Part shown: positions 56,732 through 64,000 of the stretch, one piece after another
How positions within the stretch are numbered: position 1 is the first letter of the stretch
Layout: every line of letters begins with the position of its first letter
DNA from: CAXMST01 sp963790085
GTDB lineage: Bacteria > Actinomycetota > Thermoleophilia > Solirubrobacterales > 70-9
NCBI GenBank assembly: GCA_963790085.1
Contig: CAWBNH010000008.1
Span: 62,001 to 126,000 of the forward strand
DNA: 64,000 nt
Reading direction: 5' to 3'
The notes under the pieces: generated by a model
What the model saw: only the letters and a program-made list of their open reading frames with translations
Told to the model about the DNA's origin: nothing
Database searches by the model: none
Position numbers and translations under genes: made by a program

Positions 56732-57519
56732 CCGTCCTGCGTCGGGTGATCCCCTGCCTGGACGTCGACGCCGGCCGGGTCGTCAAGGGCACCAACTTCG
56801 TCGGCCTCCGGGATGCCGGCGACCCGGTCGAGCTCGCTGCGCGCTACGACGCCGAGGGGGCCGATGAGCTCGTCTTCCTCGACATCACCGCGACCCATGA
56901 GAAGCGAGACACGATCGTCGAGCTCGCCCGGCGGACAGCCGACGACGTCTTCATCCCTTTCACGATCGGCGGCGGCATCGGCTCGGTGGCGGACGCACAG
57001 GCCGTGCTCGACGCCGGAGCGGACAAGGTCTCGATCAACTCATCGGCGCTGGCGCGACCGGACCTGATCGGCGAGCTGGCCGCCGTGTTCGGATCGCAGT
57101 GCGTGGTCGTCGCGATCGACGCCAAGCGCCGCCACAACGTGGCGCCCGCTGAATCGAAGCCCGGGTGGGATGTCTACGTTGCCGGCGGACGCACGCGGGT
57201 CGAGGACCGCGAGGCGGTCGCCTGGGCCGTCGAGGCGGCCGAGCGTGGGGCGGGGGAGATCCTCCTGACGAGCATGGATCGCGACGGCACCGCCGAAGGC
57301 TACGACCTGGAGTTGACCCGGGCCGTGGCGGACGCGGTGCCGATTCCGGTGATCGCGTCCGGGGGCGCCGGGACCCTTCAGCACCTCGCCGAGGTTGCGA
57401 CCGAGGGCGGTGCAGACGCAGTGCTGTGCGCCTCGATCTTCCACTACGGCCGGCACTCGATCGCCGAGGCGAAGCGGGTGATGAGCGCCGCCGGCATCCC
57501 GGTCCGCCTGACCGGCTGA
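56728..57519 (+). CDS. hisF: Imidazole glycerol phosphate synthase cyclase subunit
   Basis: 263 residues, barrel partner of HisH. The catalytic Asps are in RVIPCLDVDAGRVVKG (Asp11-equivalent) and TSMDRDGTAEGYD (Asp130-equivalent region), with phosphate sites FTIGGGIGS and ASGGAGTLQHL. It makes IGP and AICAR. GTG start overlapping the small ORF. Confidence 0.96.
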   Translation: MTVLRRVIPCLDVDAGRVVKGTNFVGLRDAGDPVELAARYDAEGADELVFLDITATHEKRDTIVELARRTADDVFIPFTIGGGIGSVADAQAVLDAGADKVSINSSALARPDLIGELAAVFGSQCVVVAIDAKRRHNVAPAESKPGWDVYVAGGRTRVEDREAVAWAVEAAERGAGEILLTSMDRDGTAEGYDLELTRAVADAVPIPVIASGGAGTLQHLAEVATEGGADAVLCASIFHYGRHSIAEAKRVMSAAGIPVRLTG

Positions 57520-57599
57520 GGGCCGGCCTCCGACGAGGCGCAGGAGCTCCATGGTGGTCAGCGCTGTGACCGCTCTGGGCACCTCAGAAAAGGGGGCCG

Positions 57600-57605
57600 T
57601 AGGCT
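57600..57605 (+). promoter_or_regulatory. Putative -10 hexamer of the small membrane protein gene
   Basis: TAGGCT is 10 nt before ATG 57616. Confidence 0.35.
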
Positions 57606-57615
57606 ACGCGGGACA

Positions 57616-57813
57616 ATGCGTAGGTTCATCGGCGGCGTCGCCCTCCTCGTCTGCATCTTCCTCCTGTTCGCCAGCTACGAGGCGCTCCGCAACCTCTGGG
57701 CCGACTACCAGGACAGCCCGGACTCCCTCTACATCACCGTCGGCGCCATAGAGGTCGCGCTTGCCGCGATGTTCGGCGGTCTCTGCGTGTATCTCTGGCG
57801 ATCGCATTCCTAA
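57616..57813 (+). CDS. Small two-helix membrane protein
   Basis: 65 residues with two clear TM segments (FIGGVALLVCIFLLFASYEAL and ITVGAIEVALAAMFGGLCVYLW) joined by a short acidic loop (DYQDSPDS). No family or function is recognised. It has a putative leaderless promoter and stands alone between hisF and the convergent PQQ-repeat gene. Confidence 0.65.
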   Translation: MRRFIGGVALLVCIFLLFASYEALRNLWADYQDSPDSLYITVGAIEVALAAMFGGLCVYLWRSHS

Positions 57814-57888
57814 GCGTTCTGGCCCCGGCTACTCGCCGGACTTGTCGGGGGTCGCCATCGGGGGCTTCCTAGCGGTCGCGATCGGCCG

Positions 57889-59307
57889 CTACTTGCTGTT
57901 GCCGCCCGACCCCTGCCTCGCCGCGTCCTGCTTGCCGGCGCCGGGCTTGGACTTGCTTTGCGCCCGCCGGAGCTCGGCGGGGGGCACGATCCCCTTCGTC
58001 CCCGCCGTCGGCTTGTACTTCTCGATCTTGACCGGCCTGTAGGCCAGCACCTCCGAGCCGCCGACCAGGAACAGGCGCTCGCCGTCGGAGACCACCGGCC
58101 CGTACTCGCCGGCGTCGAACTTGAACACCCGCCGGCCGGTGCCGAGATCGAAGCCGACGGTGGCATTGCCGCTGAATGTCGACATGTAGACGACGTCGCC
58201 GATCACGGTTGCCGGACCGCTCACCTGCCCCCCAGGGGATGCCTCCCAGATCAGCTTGCCGCTCTTCGCGTCAAGCGCATAGGCGGTCCGGTCGTGCGAT
58301 CCGAAGTAGACCGCCGGCTTGGTCCGTGGTCCGTCCGCCGCGGCCACCCCGGAGTAGACGAAATCGCCGGCCGAGAAGGTCCACGCGATAGCGCCGGTCT
58401 GCCGGTCGAAGCTGTAGACGCGGCCGTCGACGTTGCCGACATAGACGCGTCCGAAGGCGACCGCCGGGGTCGAGTAGAAGCGGCCCGTGCGGCCCAGCCC
58501 GGCGCCGAGATCGGACGTCTGCCAGCGGATCGCGCCGTCGGATGCCCGCAGCGAGTACATCTTGCCGGCGTAGTCACCGACGTAGATCGAGCCGTCCGAG
58601 TAAGCGGGCGCCGCCTTCACCGATCCGGCGAGCTTCGTCTGCCAGACCGGCTTCCCGGTCCGGGCGTCGAGCGCGAAGAAGTCGCCCGACTCGCTGCCGA
58701 AGTACATGCGCCGCCCGACCACCAGGGGTGAGGATTCGGCCCGCGCGGGCAGGTCGCGCTTCCACAGCACCTTGCCGTCCTTCGCGCGCACCGCCAGCGC
58801 CTGCGGCGGCTCGAGATTGACGGCGAGCAGGGTGCCCCGCCAGAAGGCCGGCGAGGAGGCGTTCAGATTGCCGAGGTCCTTCTTCCAGACGACCTTGCCG
58901 GTGTCGTCGTCGAGCGCGATGAAGATGCCGTCGTTGTCGATCATGTACATCCGCTCGCCGACGATGATCGGTGCGAACTCGATCAGCTGGTCCTGGTCGT
59001 ACTTCCAGAGCTTGCGGAAGGGGGGGCGGACCCGCTGGGCGTTGAGGAACTTCGTCCGCTGCAGGTCGTAGCCGTACCGGGGCCAGTCGACGCTGCGGTC
59101 CTCGCGCGGCTTGCTCTTCGAGGCCAGGTCGCCGGTCCTGAAGGCCACATCTGGATTCGAGATGTCGGCGGGGCGCTTGACGAACGCCACGGCCGCGAAG
59201 GCGCAGGTGGCGACCACGCCGCCCGCGGCCAGCAACAGCAAGAGCCGCTCGGCGCGGTCCGACGCCCGCCAGATGCCTGCAATCCGCTTCATCTGCTGAG
59301 GTCTCAT
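57889..59307 (-). CDS. Membrane-anchored PQQ-like beta-propeller repeat protein
   Basis: 472 residues. One N-terminal TM helix (LLLLLAAGGVVATCAFAAVAFV) anchors a WD40-like propeller made of repeated GxxYxGSxDGxxxALDxxTGxxxW units (for example MYFGSESGDFFALDARTGKPVW, and the repeat with YVGNVDGRVYSFDRQTG). The C-terminus is Lys/Gly/Gln-rich. It resembles BamB/PQQ_2 proteins that scaffold envelope complexes; no dehydrogenase domain is present. ATG 59292 is an alternative start. It diverges from the CCA gene with only 17 bp between starts. Confidence 0.87.
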   Translation of the reverse strand: MRPQQMKRIAGIWRASDRAERLLLLLAAGGVVATCAFAAVAFVKRPADISNPDVAFRTGDLASKSKPREDRSVDWPRYGYDLQRTKFLNAQRVRPPFRKLWKYDQDQLIEFAPIIVGERMYMIDNDGIFIALDDDTGKVVWKKDLGNLNASSPAFWRGTLLAVNLEPPQALAVRAKDGKVLWKRDLPARAESSPLVVGRRMYFGSESGDFFALDARTGKPVWQTKLAGSVKAAPAYSDGSIYVGDYAGKMYSLRASDGAIRWQTSDLGAGLGRTGRFYSTPAVAFGRVYVGNVDGRVYSFDRQTGAIAWTFSAGDFVYSGVAAADGPRTKPAVYFGSHDRTAYALDAKSGKLIWEASPGGQVSGPATVIGDVVYMSTFSGNATVGFDLGTGRRVFKFDAGEYGPVVSDGERLFLVGGSEVLAYRPVKIEKYKPTAGTKGIVPPAELRRAQSKSKPGAGKQDAARQGSGGNSK

Positions 59308-59324
59308 GCTACGGCCGGCACCTC

Positions 59325-60458
59325 ATGGAACCCTCAAGTCGACAGCCCTCGCTGCAGCGCGCCCGAACCGAGATCGTGCCGGCGGCACTGCTCGAGGCGC
59401 TCGCCGGCACGCCCGCCTATCTCGTCGGAGGAGCGGTCCGCGATCTGCTGATCGGCCTGCCGGTCGACGACCTCGACATCGCCGTCGAGGGCGAGATCGA
59501 GCCGGTGCTCGATCGCCTCGGCGCCGAGGCGGACAGCCACGAGCGCTTCGGAACGGCTTCCCTGCAGCTCGGCGACCGGCGGGTGGATCTCGCCCGGACC
59601 CGTCGTGAGCGCTACCCACGGCCGGGCGCCCTCCCGGAGGTCGCGCCGGCGCCGATCCGCACCGACCTGGCCCGCCGCGACTTCACGATCAACGCGATGG
59701 CCGTGCCGCTGAGCGGCGATGCTGCACTGCTCGACCCCTACGACGGGCTCGGGGATCTGCGGGGTCGTGTGCTGCGGGTGATCCACGCGGACTCGTTCGC
59801 GGATGACCCGACCCGCGCGCTGCGCGCTGCGCGCTACGCGGCGCGGCTCGCGATGGCTCTCGAGCCGGAGACCGGGCGCCTGCTTCGCGCCACCGACCTC
59901 AGCACCGTCAGCGATGATCGGGCCGCGGCTGAGCTCCGCCGACTCGCCGAGGAGCCCGAGGCGGTGACCGGCTTCCGGCTGCTCGACGAGTGGGGCCTGG
60001 TCGAGATCGGCGCCGAGCGACTCGCGCTCCTGCCGAAGGTGGCCGAGCTCTGCGACAGGCACCCGTGGACCGCCTCGGGCGATCGGGCCGGGGCGCTGCT
60101 CGATGCCGCGACCTGCCCGTCGGCGCGACTGAAGGAGGCGGCCGGGCTCGCCGCCCTCGACCCGACCGCGCCCGCGTCGGCCCTCTTCCGCGAGGCGACC
60201 CGTCACGACGACGGGCTGCTGCTGCTCGCGCGAGCGCACGGAGCGGCGTGGCTCGACGAGCACGTGAACCGCTGGCGACGGGTGCGGCTGACGATCGACG
60301 GCGACGACCTGCTCGCCGCGGGGGTCGGCCAGGGGCCCGCCGTGGGCATCGGCCTGCAGGCGGCACTCGCCGCGAGAATCGACGAGGCGATCGAGGCCGA
60401 CCGGGGGGCGGAGCTCGAGATCGCCCTGGCAGCGATCCGCGACGCGGATCGGATCTGA
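59325..60458 (+). CDS. CCA tRNA nucleotidyltransferase / polyA polymerase family protein
   Basis: 377 residues, class II nucleotidyltransferase. YLVGGAVRDLLIGLPVDDLDIAV carries the GGxVRD and DxD catalytic motifs (about 33-50). RRDFTINAMAV, LGDLRGRVLRVIH and DDPTRALRAARYAARL are the conserved head/neck motifs. It lacks a C-terminal HD domain. It most likely adds or repairs the CCA end of tRNAs. No clear ribosome binding site. Confidence 0.88.
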   Translation: MEPSSRQPSLQRARTEIVPAALLEALAGTPAYLVGGAVRDLLIGLPVDDLDIAVEGEIEPVLDRLGAEADSHERFGTASLQLGDRRVDLARTRRERYPRPGALPEVAPAPIRTDLARRDFTINAMAVPLSGDAALLDPYDGLGDLRGRVLRVIHADSFADDPTRALRAARYAARLAMALEPETGRLLRATDLSTVSDDRAAAELRRLAEEPEAVTGFRLLDEWGLVEIGAERLALLPKVAELCDRHPWTASGDRAGALLDAATCPSARLKEAAGLAALDPTAPASALFREATRHDDGLLLLARAHGAAWLDEHVNRWRRVRLTIDGDDLLAAGVGQGPAVGIGLQAALAARIDEAIEADRGAELEIALAAIRDADRI

Positions 60459-60470
60459 CATCTTCTCCCG

Positions 60471-61220
60471 GTGGTCTGGCGGCGAAGCGGCGAGGTGAGA
60501 TGGCTCGAGGCAGAGCTGCCGGGCGCCGCCGCGGCGTTCAGCGCCCGCACCGGCGGCGTCAGCGCCGCCCCCTGGGACGAGCTCAACCTCGGCCTGCTGA
60601 CCGGCGATCGACCGGCGGCGGTCCGCGAGAATCGGAGCAGGCTAGCCGCGGGCCTCGGCCTCGATCCCGGCCGGGTGGTGATCGGCCGCCAGGTCCACGG
60701 CGCCGAGCTCGCCGCGCACGAGCACCCACAGTCGCCGGCGCCGTTCGCGGCTCGCGGGGCCCACGGATCCGAGGCGCCGGAGGTCGATGGTCACCACACT
60801 GCCGAGCCGGACCTGGGCCTGCTGGTGTTCGTCGCCGACTGCCTGCCGATCGCGATCGCCGGGGCCGAGCGCGTAGCGATCCTCCACGGTGGCTGGCGCG
60901 GCCTGGCGGCAGGGCTGCTCGAGCGGGGCGCGGCGGCCGTCGACGGAACCGCCGCTGCGGTCGGGCCGGGCATCGGCCCCTGCTGCTTCGAGGTGGGCGA
61001 CGAGGTTCTCGCGGCCTTCGGCTCGCTCGGCGACGGGATCGCGGTCGGCCGGATGCTCGACCTGCGCGAGGTCGCGCGGCGGCTACTCGTTCGATCGGGC
61101 GTCGAGCGGATCGAGATCAGCGATCTCTGCACGCGCTGCAACCCGGACCTGTTCTTCTCGCACCGAGGTCAGGGCCCCGAGACGGGCAGGCAGGCAGGCC
61201 TGGTATGGAAGCGGGCATGA
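60471..61220 (+). CDS. pgeF: PgeF/YfiH-type purine nucleoside phosphorylase (laccase-domain protein)
   Basis: 249 residues. The zinc/catalytic ligands are His in GRQVHGAEL, Cys in FVADCLPIAIAG and His in ILHGGWRGLAAG, with the C-terminal DLCTRCNPDLFFSHRG. Homologues act on purine nucleosides and edit peptidoglycan precursors. It is the usual neighbour of yggS and sepF in Gram-positive division clusters; ftsZ is not upstream here. GTG start. Confidence 0.88.
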   Translation: MVWRRSGEVRWLEAELPGAAAAFSARTGGVSAAPWDELNLGLLTGDRPAAVRENRSRLAAGLGLDPGRVVIGRQVHGAELAAHEHPQSPAPFAARGAHGSEAPEVDGHHTAEPDLGLLVFVADCLPIAIAGAERVAILHGGWRGLAAGLLERGAAAVDGTAAAVGPGIGPCCFEVGDEVLAAFGSLGDGIAVGRMLDLREVARRLLVRSGVERIEISDLCTRCNPDLFFSHRGQGPETGRQAGLVWKRA

Positions 61221-61221
61221 G

Positions 61222-61854
61222 ATGCCCGGCATGATCAGAGGCCTCGAGCCGGGGCGGATCCGCGCCAACCTCAGCCGAATCCGCGAACGCGCGGGGGAGG
61301 GGGTCGAGATCCTGGCCGCGAGCAAGTACGTCCCGGCCGAGGAGATGGGGGCTCTGGCCGAGGCGGGGATCACGCTGGTCGGCGAGAACCGTCTTCAGGA
61401 TCTCGAGGCGAAGCGGGAGCGCTGGGCGGACGCGTTCACCTGGGACTTCATCGGCAATCTGCAGAGTCGCAAGGTCCGGCGCCTGATCCCCCAGGTCCGC
61501 CTGCTGCACTCGGTCTGCACCGACAGCGTGCTCGAGCAGCTCGCGAGCCACGCCGGCCCCGAGACCGAGATCCTGGTCCAGGTCAACGTCGCCGAGGAGG
61601 AGGGCAAGGGCGGGGTCGCCGTCGAGTCGTTGAGCGGCTTCATCGAGCGCTGCCCAGTTCGGGTCACCGGCCTCTCGACGATGCCGCCGTTCACCACCGA
61701 TCCGGAGGCGTCGCGGCCGTACTTCGCCCGCCTCGCGGAGCTCGCCCGCGAACGCGGCCTCGAGCGGCTCTCGATGGGGACCACCCAGGACTGGCCGATC
61801 GCCGTCGAGGAGGGCGCCACGATCATCAGGGTTGGGACGGCGCTCTACGCCTGA
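61222..61854 (+). CDS. YggS-family pyridoxal phosphate homeostasis protein
   Basis: 210 residues, fold-type III PLP binder without known catalysis. The PLP Lys is in LAASKYVPAEEM, followed by LVGENRLQDLEAK, WDFIGNLQSRKVR and GATIIRVGTALY. The normal LSMGMSxDF reads LSMGTTQDW. It starts 1 nt after the pgeF stop; ATG 61231 is an alternative. Confidence 0.9.
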   Translation: MPGMIRGLEPGRIRANLSRIRERAGEGVEILAASKYVPAEEMGALAEAGITLVGENRLQDLEAKRERWADAFTWDFIGNLQSRKVRRLIPQVRLLHSVCTDSVLEQLASHAGPETEILVQVNVAEEEGKGGVAVESLSGFIERCPVRVTGLSTMPPFTTDPEASRPYFARLAELARERGLERLSMGTTQDWPIAVEEGATIIRVGTALYA

Positions 61855-61974
61855 CCGCAGTCCGCCGCCGGCTCGCAAGCGACCGGCCAGATCGACGGCA
61901 ACGACCTGCAGCGGCCCGATCAGCGCAATAATCCACAAGGAGAACCCCTATCCGCGACGAAAAAGGCGCGAAGA

Positions 61975-62514
61975 ATGGCCCTTAGGGACACATGGCATCG
62001 CGCGCTCGTCTACTTCGGGCTTGCCGAGGACCCCGAGCAGCGATACGACGACTACGACGACTACGAGCCTGACACGGTCAGCGAGGAGTCGGTGCCCGCC
62101 CCGGCGCCGCGACGCCGGCGTAGCTCGAACGTCAGGCGCCTGCAGCGCGACGACGCCGGCGAGATCGACGACATCTTCGCCGATGACTCGGTTGCCCCCC
62201 GACGTGCCCTGCGGCCCGTCTCCAACGGCGGCGACAACGTGCAGGTCCACTTCGTCACCCCGCGCAACTTCAACGACGCGCAGGAGATCGCCGACAAGTT
62301 CAAGCGCGGCGTCCCGGTGATCCTCAACCTGCAGTCGGCTTCGACCGATCTCTCGAAGCGCCTGATCGACTTCGGCTCGGGACTCACCTACGCGCTCGAC
62401 GGCGGTATGCAGAGGATCGCCGACAAGACCTTTCTGCTGACCCCGGCGAACGTCGAGGTCTCCGCCGAGGAGAAGGCGCGGCTGGTCGAGAAGGGCTTCT
62501 TCAACCAGAGCTGA
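61975..62514 (+). CDS. sepF: Cell division protein SepF
   Basis: 179 residues. An N-terminal amphipathic helix (MALRDTWHRALVYFGLAED) for membrane binding, a disordered acidic/Arg linker (25-85), and the C-terminal SepF core (FNDAQEIADKFKRGVPVILNLQ, LSKRLIDFGSGLTYALDGGMQRIADKTFLL in two parts). It anchors FtsZ filaments to the membrane. Preceded by 120 bp without a gene. Confidence 0.94.
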   Translation: MALRDTWHRALVYFGLAEDPEQRYDDYDDYEPDTVSEESVPAPAPRRRRSSNVRRLQRDDAGEIDDIFADDSVAPRRALRPVSNGGDNVQVHFVTPRNFNDAQEIADKFKRGVPVILNLQSASTDLSKRLIDFGSGLTYALDGGMQRIADKTFLLTPANVEVSAEEKARLVEKGFFNQS

Positions 62515-62566
62515 GCGTCGCGACGCCGCGCGGCCTTCAGGGCCGCCGGGTTCGCCGGGGGTTCAC

Positions 62567-62572
62567 TAGGGT
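62567..62572 (+). promoter_or_regulatory. Putative -10 hexamer of proC
   Basis: TAGGGT is 8 nt before ATG 62581; no Shine-Dalgarno. Confidence 0.4.
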
Positions 62573-62580
62573 TGGCGCCG

Positions 62581-63348
62581 ATGAGGGTCGGATTCGCCGG
62601 AGCAGGGAACATGGCCGCGGCGATGGCCCGCGGCTTCCGGCTGCGGGGCGGACCGGAGGCGATGCTGTTCAGCGACGCGGGCTCCGGCCGCGCCGCGGCG
62701 CTCGCGTCGGAGCTCGACGGAGCGGCGACCGCCTCGCTGGCCGAGCTCGCCGGCTCCAGTGACGTGATCGTGCTCGCGGTCAAGCCCACGGCTCTCGATC
62801 AGGCCGCGCAGGCCCTCGGCCCCTTTCCCGGGCCACTCGTCTCGGTGCTCGGCGCGACGCCGGCCGCGCGGGTCCAATCGGCCTTCCCGGCGGCGAGCGT
62901 GCTGCGGACGATGCCGAACCTGGCCGTCGAGGTCGGGCGGGGGGTGATCTGCCACGCGCCGCCCGCCGACCCCGGTGCGCTGGTGCCCGTGCTGGAGCTC
63001 CTCGGGAGGATCGCGACGCTGATCGAGCTGCCCGAGGAGCAGCTCGACGCAGCCACCGCGCTGATGGGGTGCACGCCGGCGTATCTGGCACTCGCCTGCG
63101 AGGCCCTGAGCGATGCGGGCGTGTCCGCGGGCCTCGACCCCGAGCTGGCCGGCAGGCTGATCGGACTGACGGCCGCGGGGGCGGGCGAGCTGCTGGTCAC
63201 CCACGACCCCGCGGACCTGCAACGCGCAGTCGCCTCTCCCGGCGGCAGCACCGAGGCCGGCCTCGAGGCGCTCGGCGAGCACCGGGTCAGGGAGGCCTTC
63301 GCGGCGGCCGTCAGCGCCTCACTGGAGCGGATGGAGGGCAGGCGGTGA
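62581..63348 (+). CDS. proC: Pyrroline-5-carboxylate reductase
   Basis: 255 residues. The NAD(P)-binding motif is VGFAGAGNMAAAMARGF at the N-terminus. VLAVKPTALDQ, the substrate-region RTMPNLAVEVGRGV, and the signature around SPGGSTEAGLEAL are present. It makes proline, here inserted between sepF and yggT. GTGA overlap with yggT. Confidence 0.93.
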   Translation: MRVGFAGAGNMAAAMARGFRLRGGPEAMLFSDAGSGRAAALASELDGAATASLAELAGSSDVIVLAVKPTALDQAAQALGPFPGPLVSVLGATPAARVQSAFPAASVLRTMPNLAVEVGRGVICHAPPADPGALVPVLELLGRIATLIELPEEQLDAATALMGCTPAYLALACEALSDAGVSAGLDPELAGRLIGLTAAGAGELLVTHDPADLQRAVASPGGSTEAGLEALGEHRVREAFAAAVSASLERMEGRR

Positions 63349-63665
63349 GCTCACTGCTGACCGCCCTGACGCGGAACGACATCGCCCAGTACGTCGACTC
63401 GCTGTTCCTCGTCTACATCATCCTGATCTTCGCCCGGATCGTGCTCTCCTGGGTGATCGCCTTCCGCGGGTCGCTTCCGTACAACCGAGCGCTGCGCGCC
63501 GTGACCGACTTCATCGAGAGCGTCGTCGACCCCTACCTGAACCTGTTCCGGCGCGTCCTACCTCCGGTCGGCGGATCACGGATGGCGCTCGACCTGAGCC
63601 CGATCGTCGGTGTGATCGTCCTGGTCATCCTGCAGGGAATCGTGGTCGGGCTGATCAACGAGTGA
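63345..63665 (+). CDS. YggT-family membrane protein
   Basis: 106 residues with two hydrophobic segments (LFLVYIILIFARIVLSWVI; LSPIVGVIVLVILQGIVVGLI). The family core VVDPYLNLFRRVLPPVGG-MALDLSPI is intact. Conserved in division clusters next to sepF; possible role in osmotic or division-site function. GTG start overlapping proC; its TGA overlaps lspA (GTGA). Confidence 0.9.
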   Translation: MSSLLTALTRNDIAQYVDSLFLVYIILIFARIVLSWVIAFRGSLPYNRALRAVTDFIESVVDPYLNLFRRVLPPVGGSRMALDLSPIVGVIVLVILQGIVVGLINE

Positions 63666-64000
63666 GCGGCGATCGTCAGGCGCTGACGCGGGCTGCGCTC
63701 GTGGCCCTCGTCGCAGCGGGGCTCGACCAAATCTCGAAGGCGATCGTCCGGGCAGAGGTCAGCCCCGGCGAGCAGATCGACCTGCTCGCCGGCGTCAGCC
63801 TCGTCCGGGTCCAGAACGAGGGGATCGCCTTCGGCCTCTTCGACGGGGCCGGCGTCGCGGTGCTGGTCCTCGCGGCCGCGGCCTTCACGCTGCTGCTGGC
63901 CTACTTCCTGACGAGCAGCGGCCGCGAGGGGCTCTGGCTGCCGATCGGCCTGCTCGCCGGCGGCGCGCTCGGCAACCTGATCGATCGCATCGCCGAGGGC
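63662..64000 (+). CDS. lspA: Lipoprotein signal peptidase (3' end cut by window edge)
   Basis: 113 residues visible from GTG 63662. LDQISKAIV in the first TM helix, NEGIAFGLF (NxGxAF box), and GGALGNLIDRI with the second catalytic-region Asp identify signal peptidase II. It cleaves prolipoproteins such as LivJ and the small lipoprotein at 14417. The C-terminal ~45 residues lie outside the window. Confidence 0.95.
   Translation, partial: MSGDRQALTRAALVALVAAGLDQISKAIVRAEVSPGEQIDLLAGVSLVRVQNEGIAFGLFDGAGVAVLVLAAAAFTLLLAYFLTSSGREGLWLPIGLLAGGALGNLIDRIAEG

Overview
The window is about 70% GC and reads as the chromosome of a free-living, non-sporulating actinobacterium. The 16S sequence, the all-high-GC codon usage, citramalate-based isoleucine synthesis and SepF without MinD-type genes point to class Thermoleophilia (Solirubrobacterales-like). 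That placement is inferred from memory of the group, not from a search. Genes are densely packed, with frequent ATGA/GTGA overlaps. Many operon-leading genes lack a Shine-Dalgarno and instead carry a TANNNT hexamer 6-10 nt before the start codon, which indicates widespread leaderless transcription.

Layout. 1-6.7 kb: a truncated APC permease, a lysyl-tRNA synthetase fused to a membrane lysyltransferase domain in the reverse order of mycobacterial LysX, a coupled membrane protein with an HIHH motif, and an AI-2E-family permease. 6.8-19.9 kb: branched-chain amino acid synthesis (leuA, leuC, leuD, leuB, ilvE, cimA), interspersed with a class III cyclase, an SDR, an XRE-cupin regulator, a methyltransferase and a DegT aminotransferase. 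Two short leader peptides, one Leu-rich before leuA and one Ile/Thr-rich before cimA, look like attenuators. 20-26.6 kb: an epimerase, argH and a 3-methyladenine glycosylase (both broken by clustered single-base frameshifts), a class A PBP and tyrS. 26.6-32.1 kb: a complete rRNA operon 16S-23S-5S without spacer tRNAs, with promoter and terminator.

32.1-40.7 kb: a hypothetical anchored protein, an MFS transporter, an M28 peptidase, a small ORF, and a dnaE2-DUF6504-imuB mutagenesis cassette under a perfect Gram-positive-type SOS box. 40.9-48.8 kb: a branched-chain amino acid ABC transporter (livJ, then livHMGF in the opposite direction), preceded in the same long operon by an HD protein, an alpha/beta hydrolase and an isocitrate/isopropylmalate-family dehydrogenase. 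48.9-57.5 kb: murA with an Asp in place of the fosfomycin-target Cys, then hisZ-hisG-hisD-hisB-(glycosidase)-hisH-hisA-small ORF-hisF. 57.6-64 kb: a small membrane protein, a PQQ-repeat protein, a CCA-adding-type enzyme, and the cell-division/envelope run pgeF-yggS-sepF-proC-yggT-lspA (cut by the right edge).

The genes form a coherent amino-acid block: Leu and Ile synthesis and uptake, His synthesis with the split HisZ/HisG enzyme, and Arg (argH) and Pro (proC) steps. The best candidates for something not previously described are the Ile/Thr leader in front of cimA, the mirrored promoter shared by murA and the HD gene in 22 bp, and the reversed LysX fusion. No mobile element, CRISPR array, prophage or tRNA gene was recognised.
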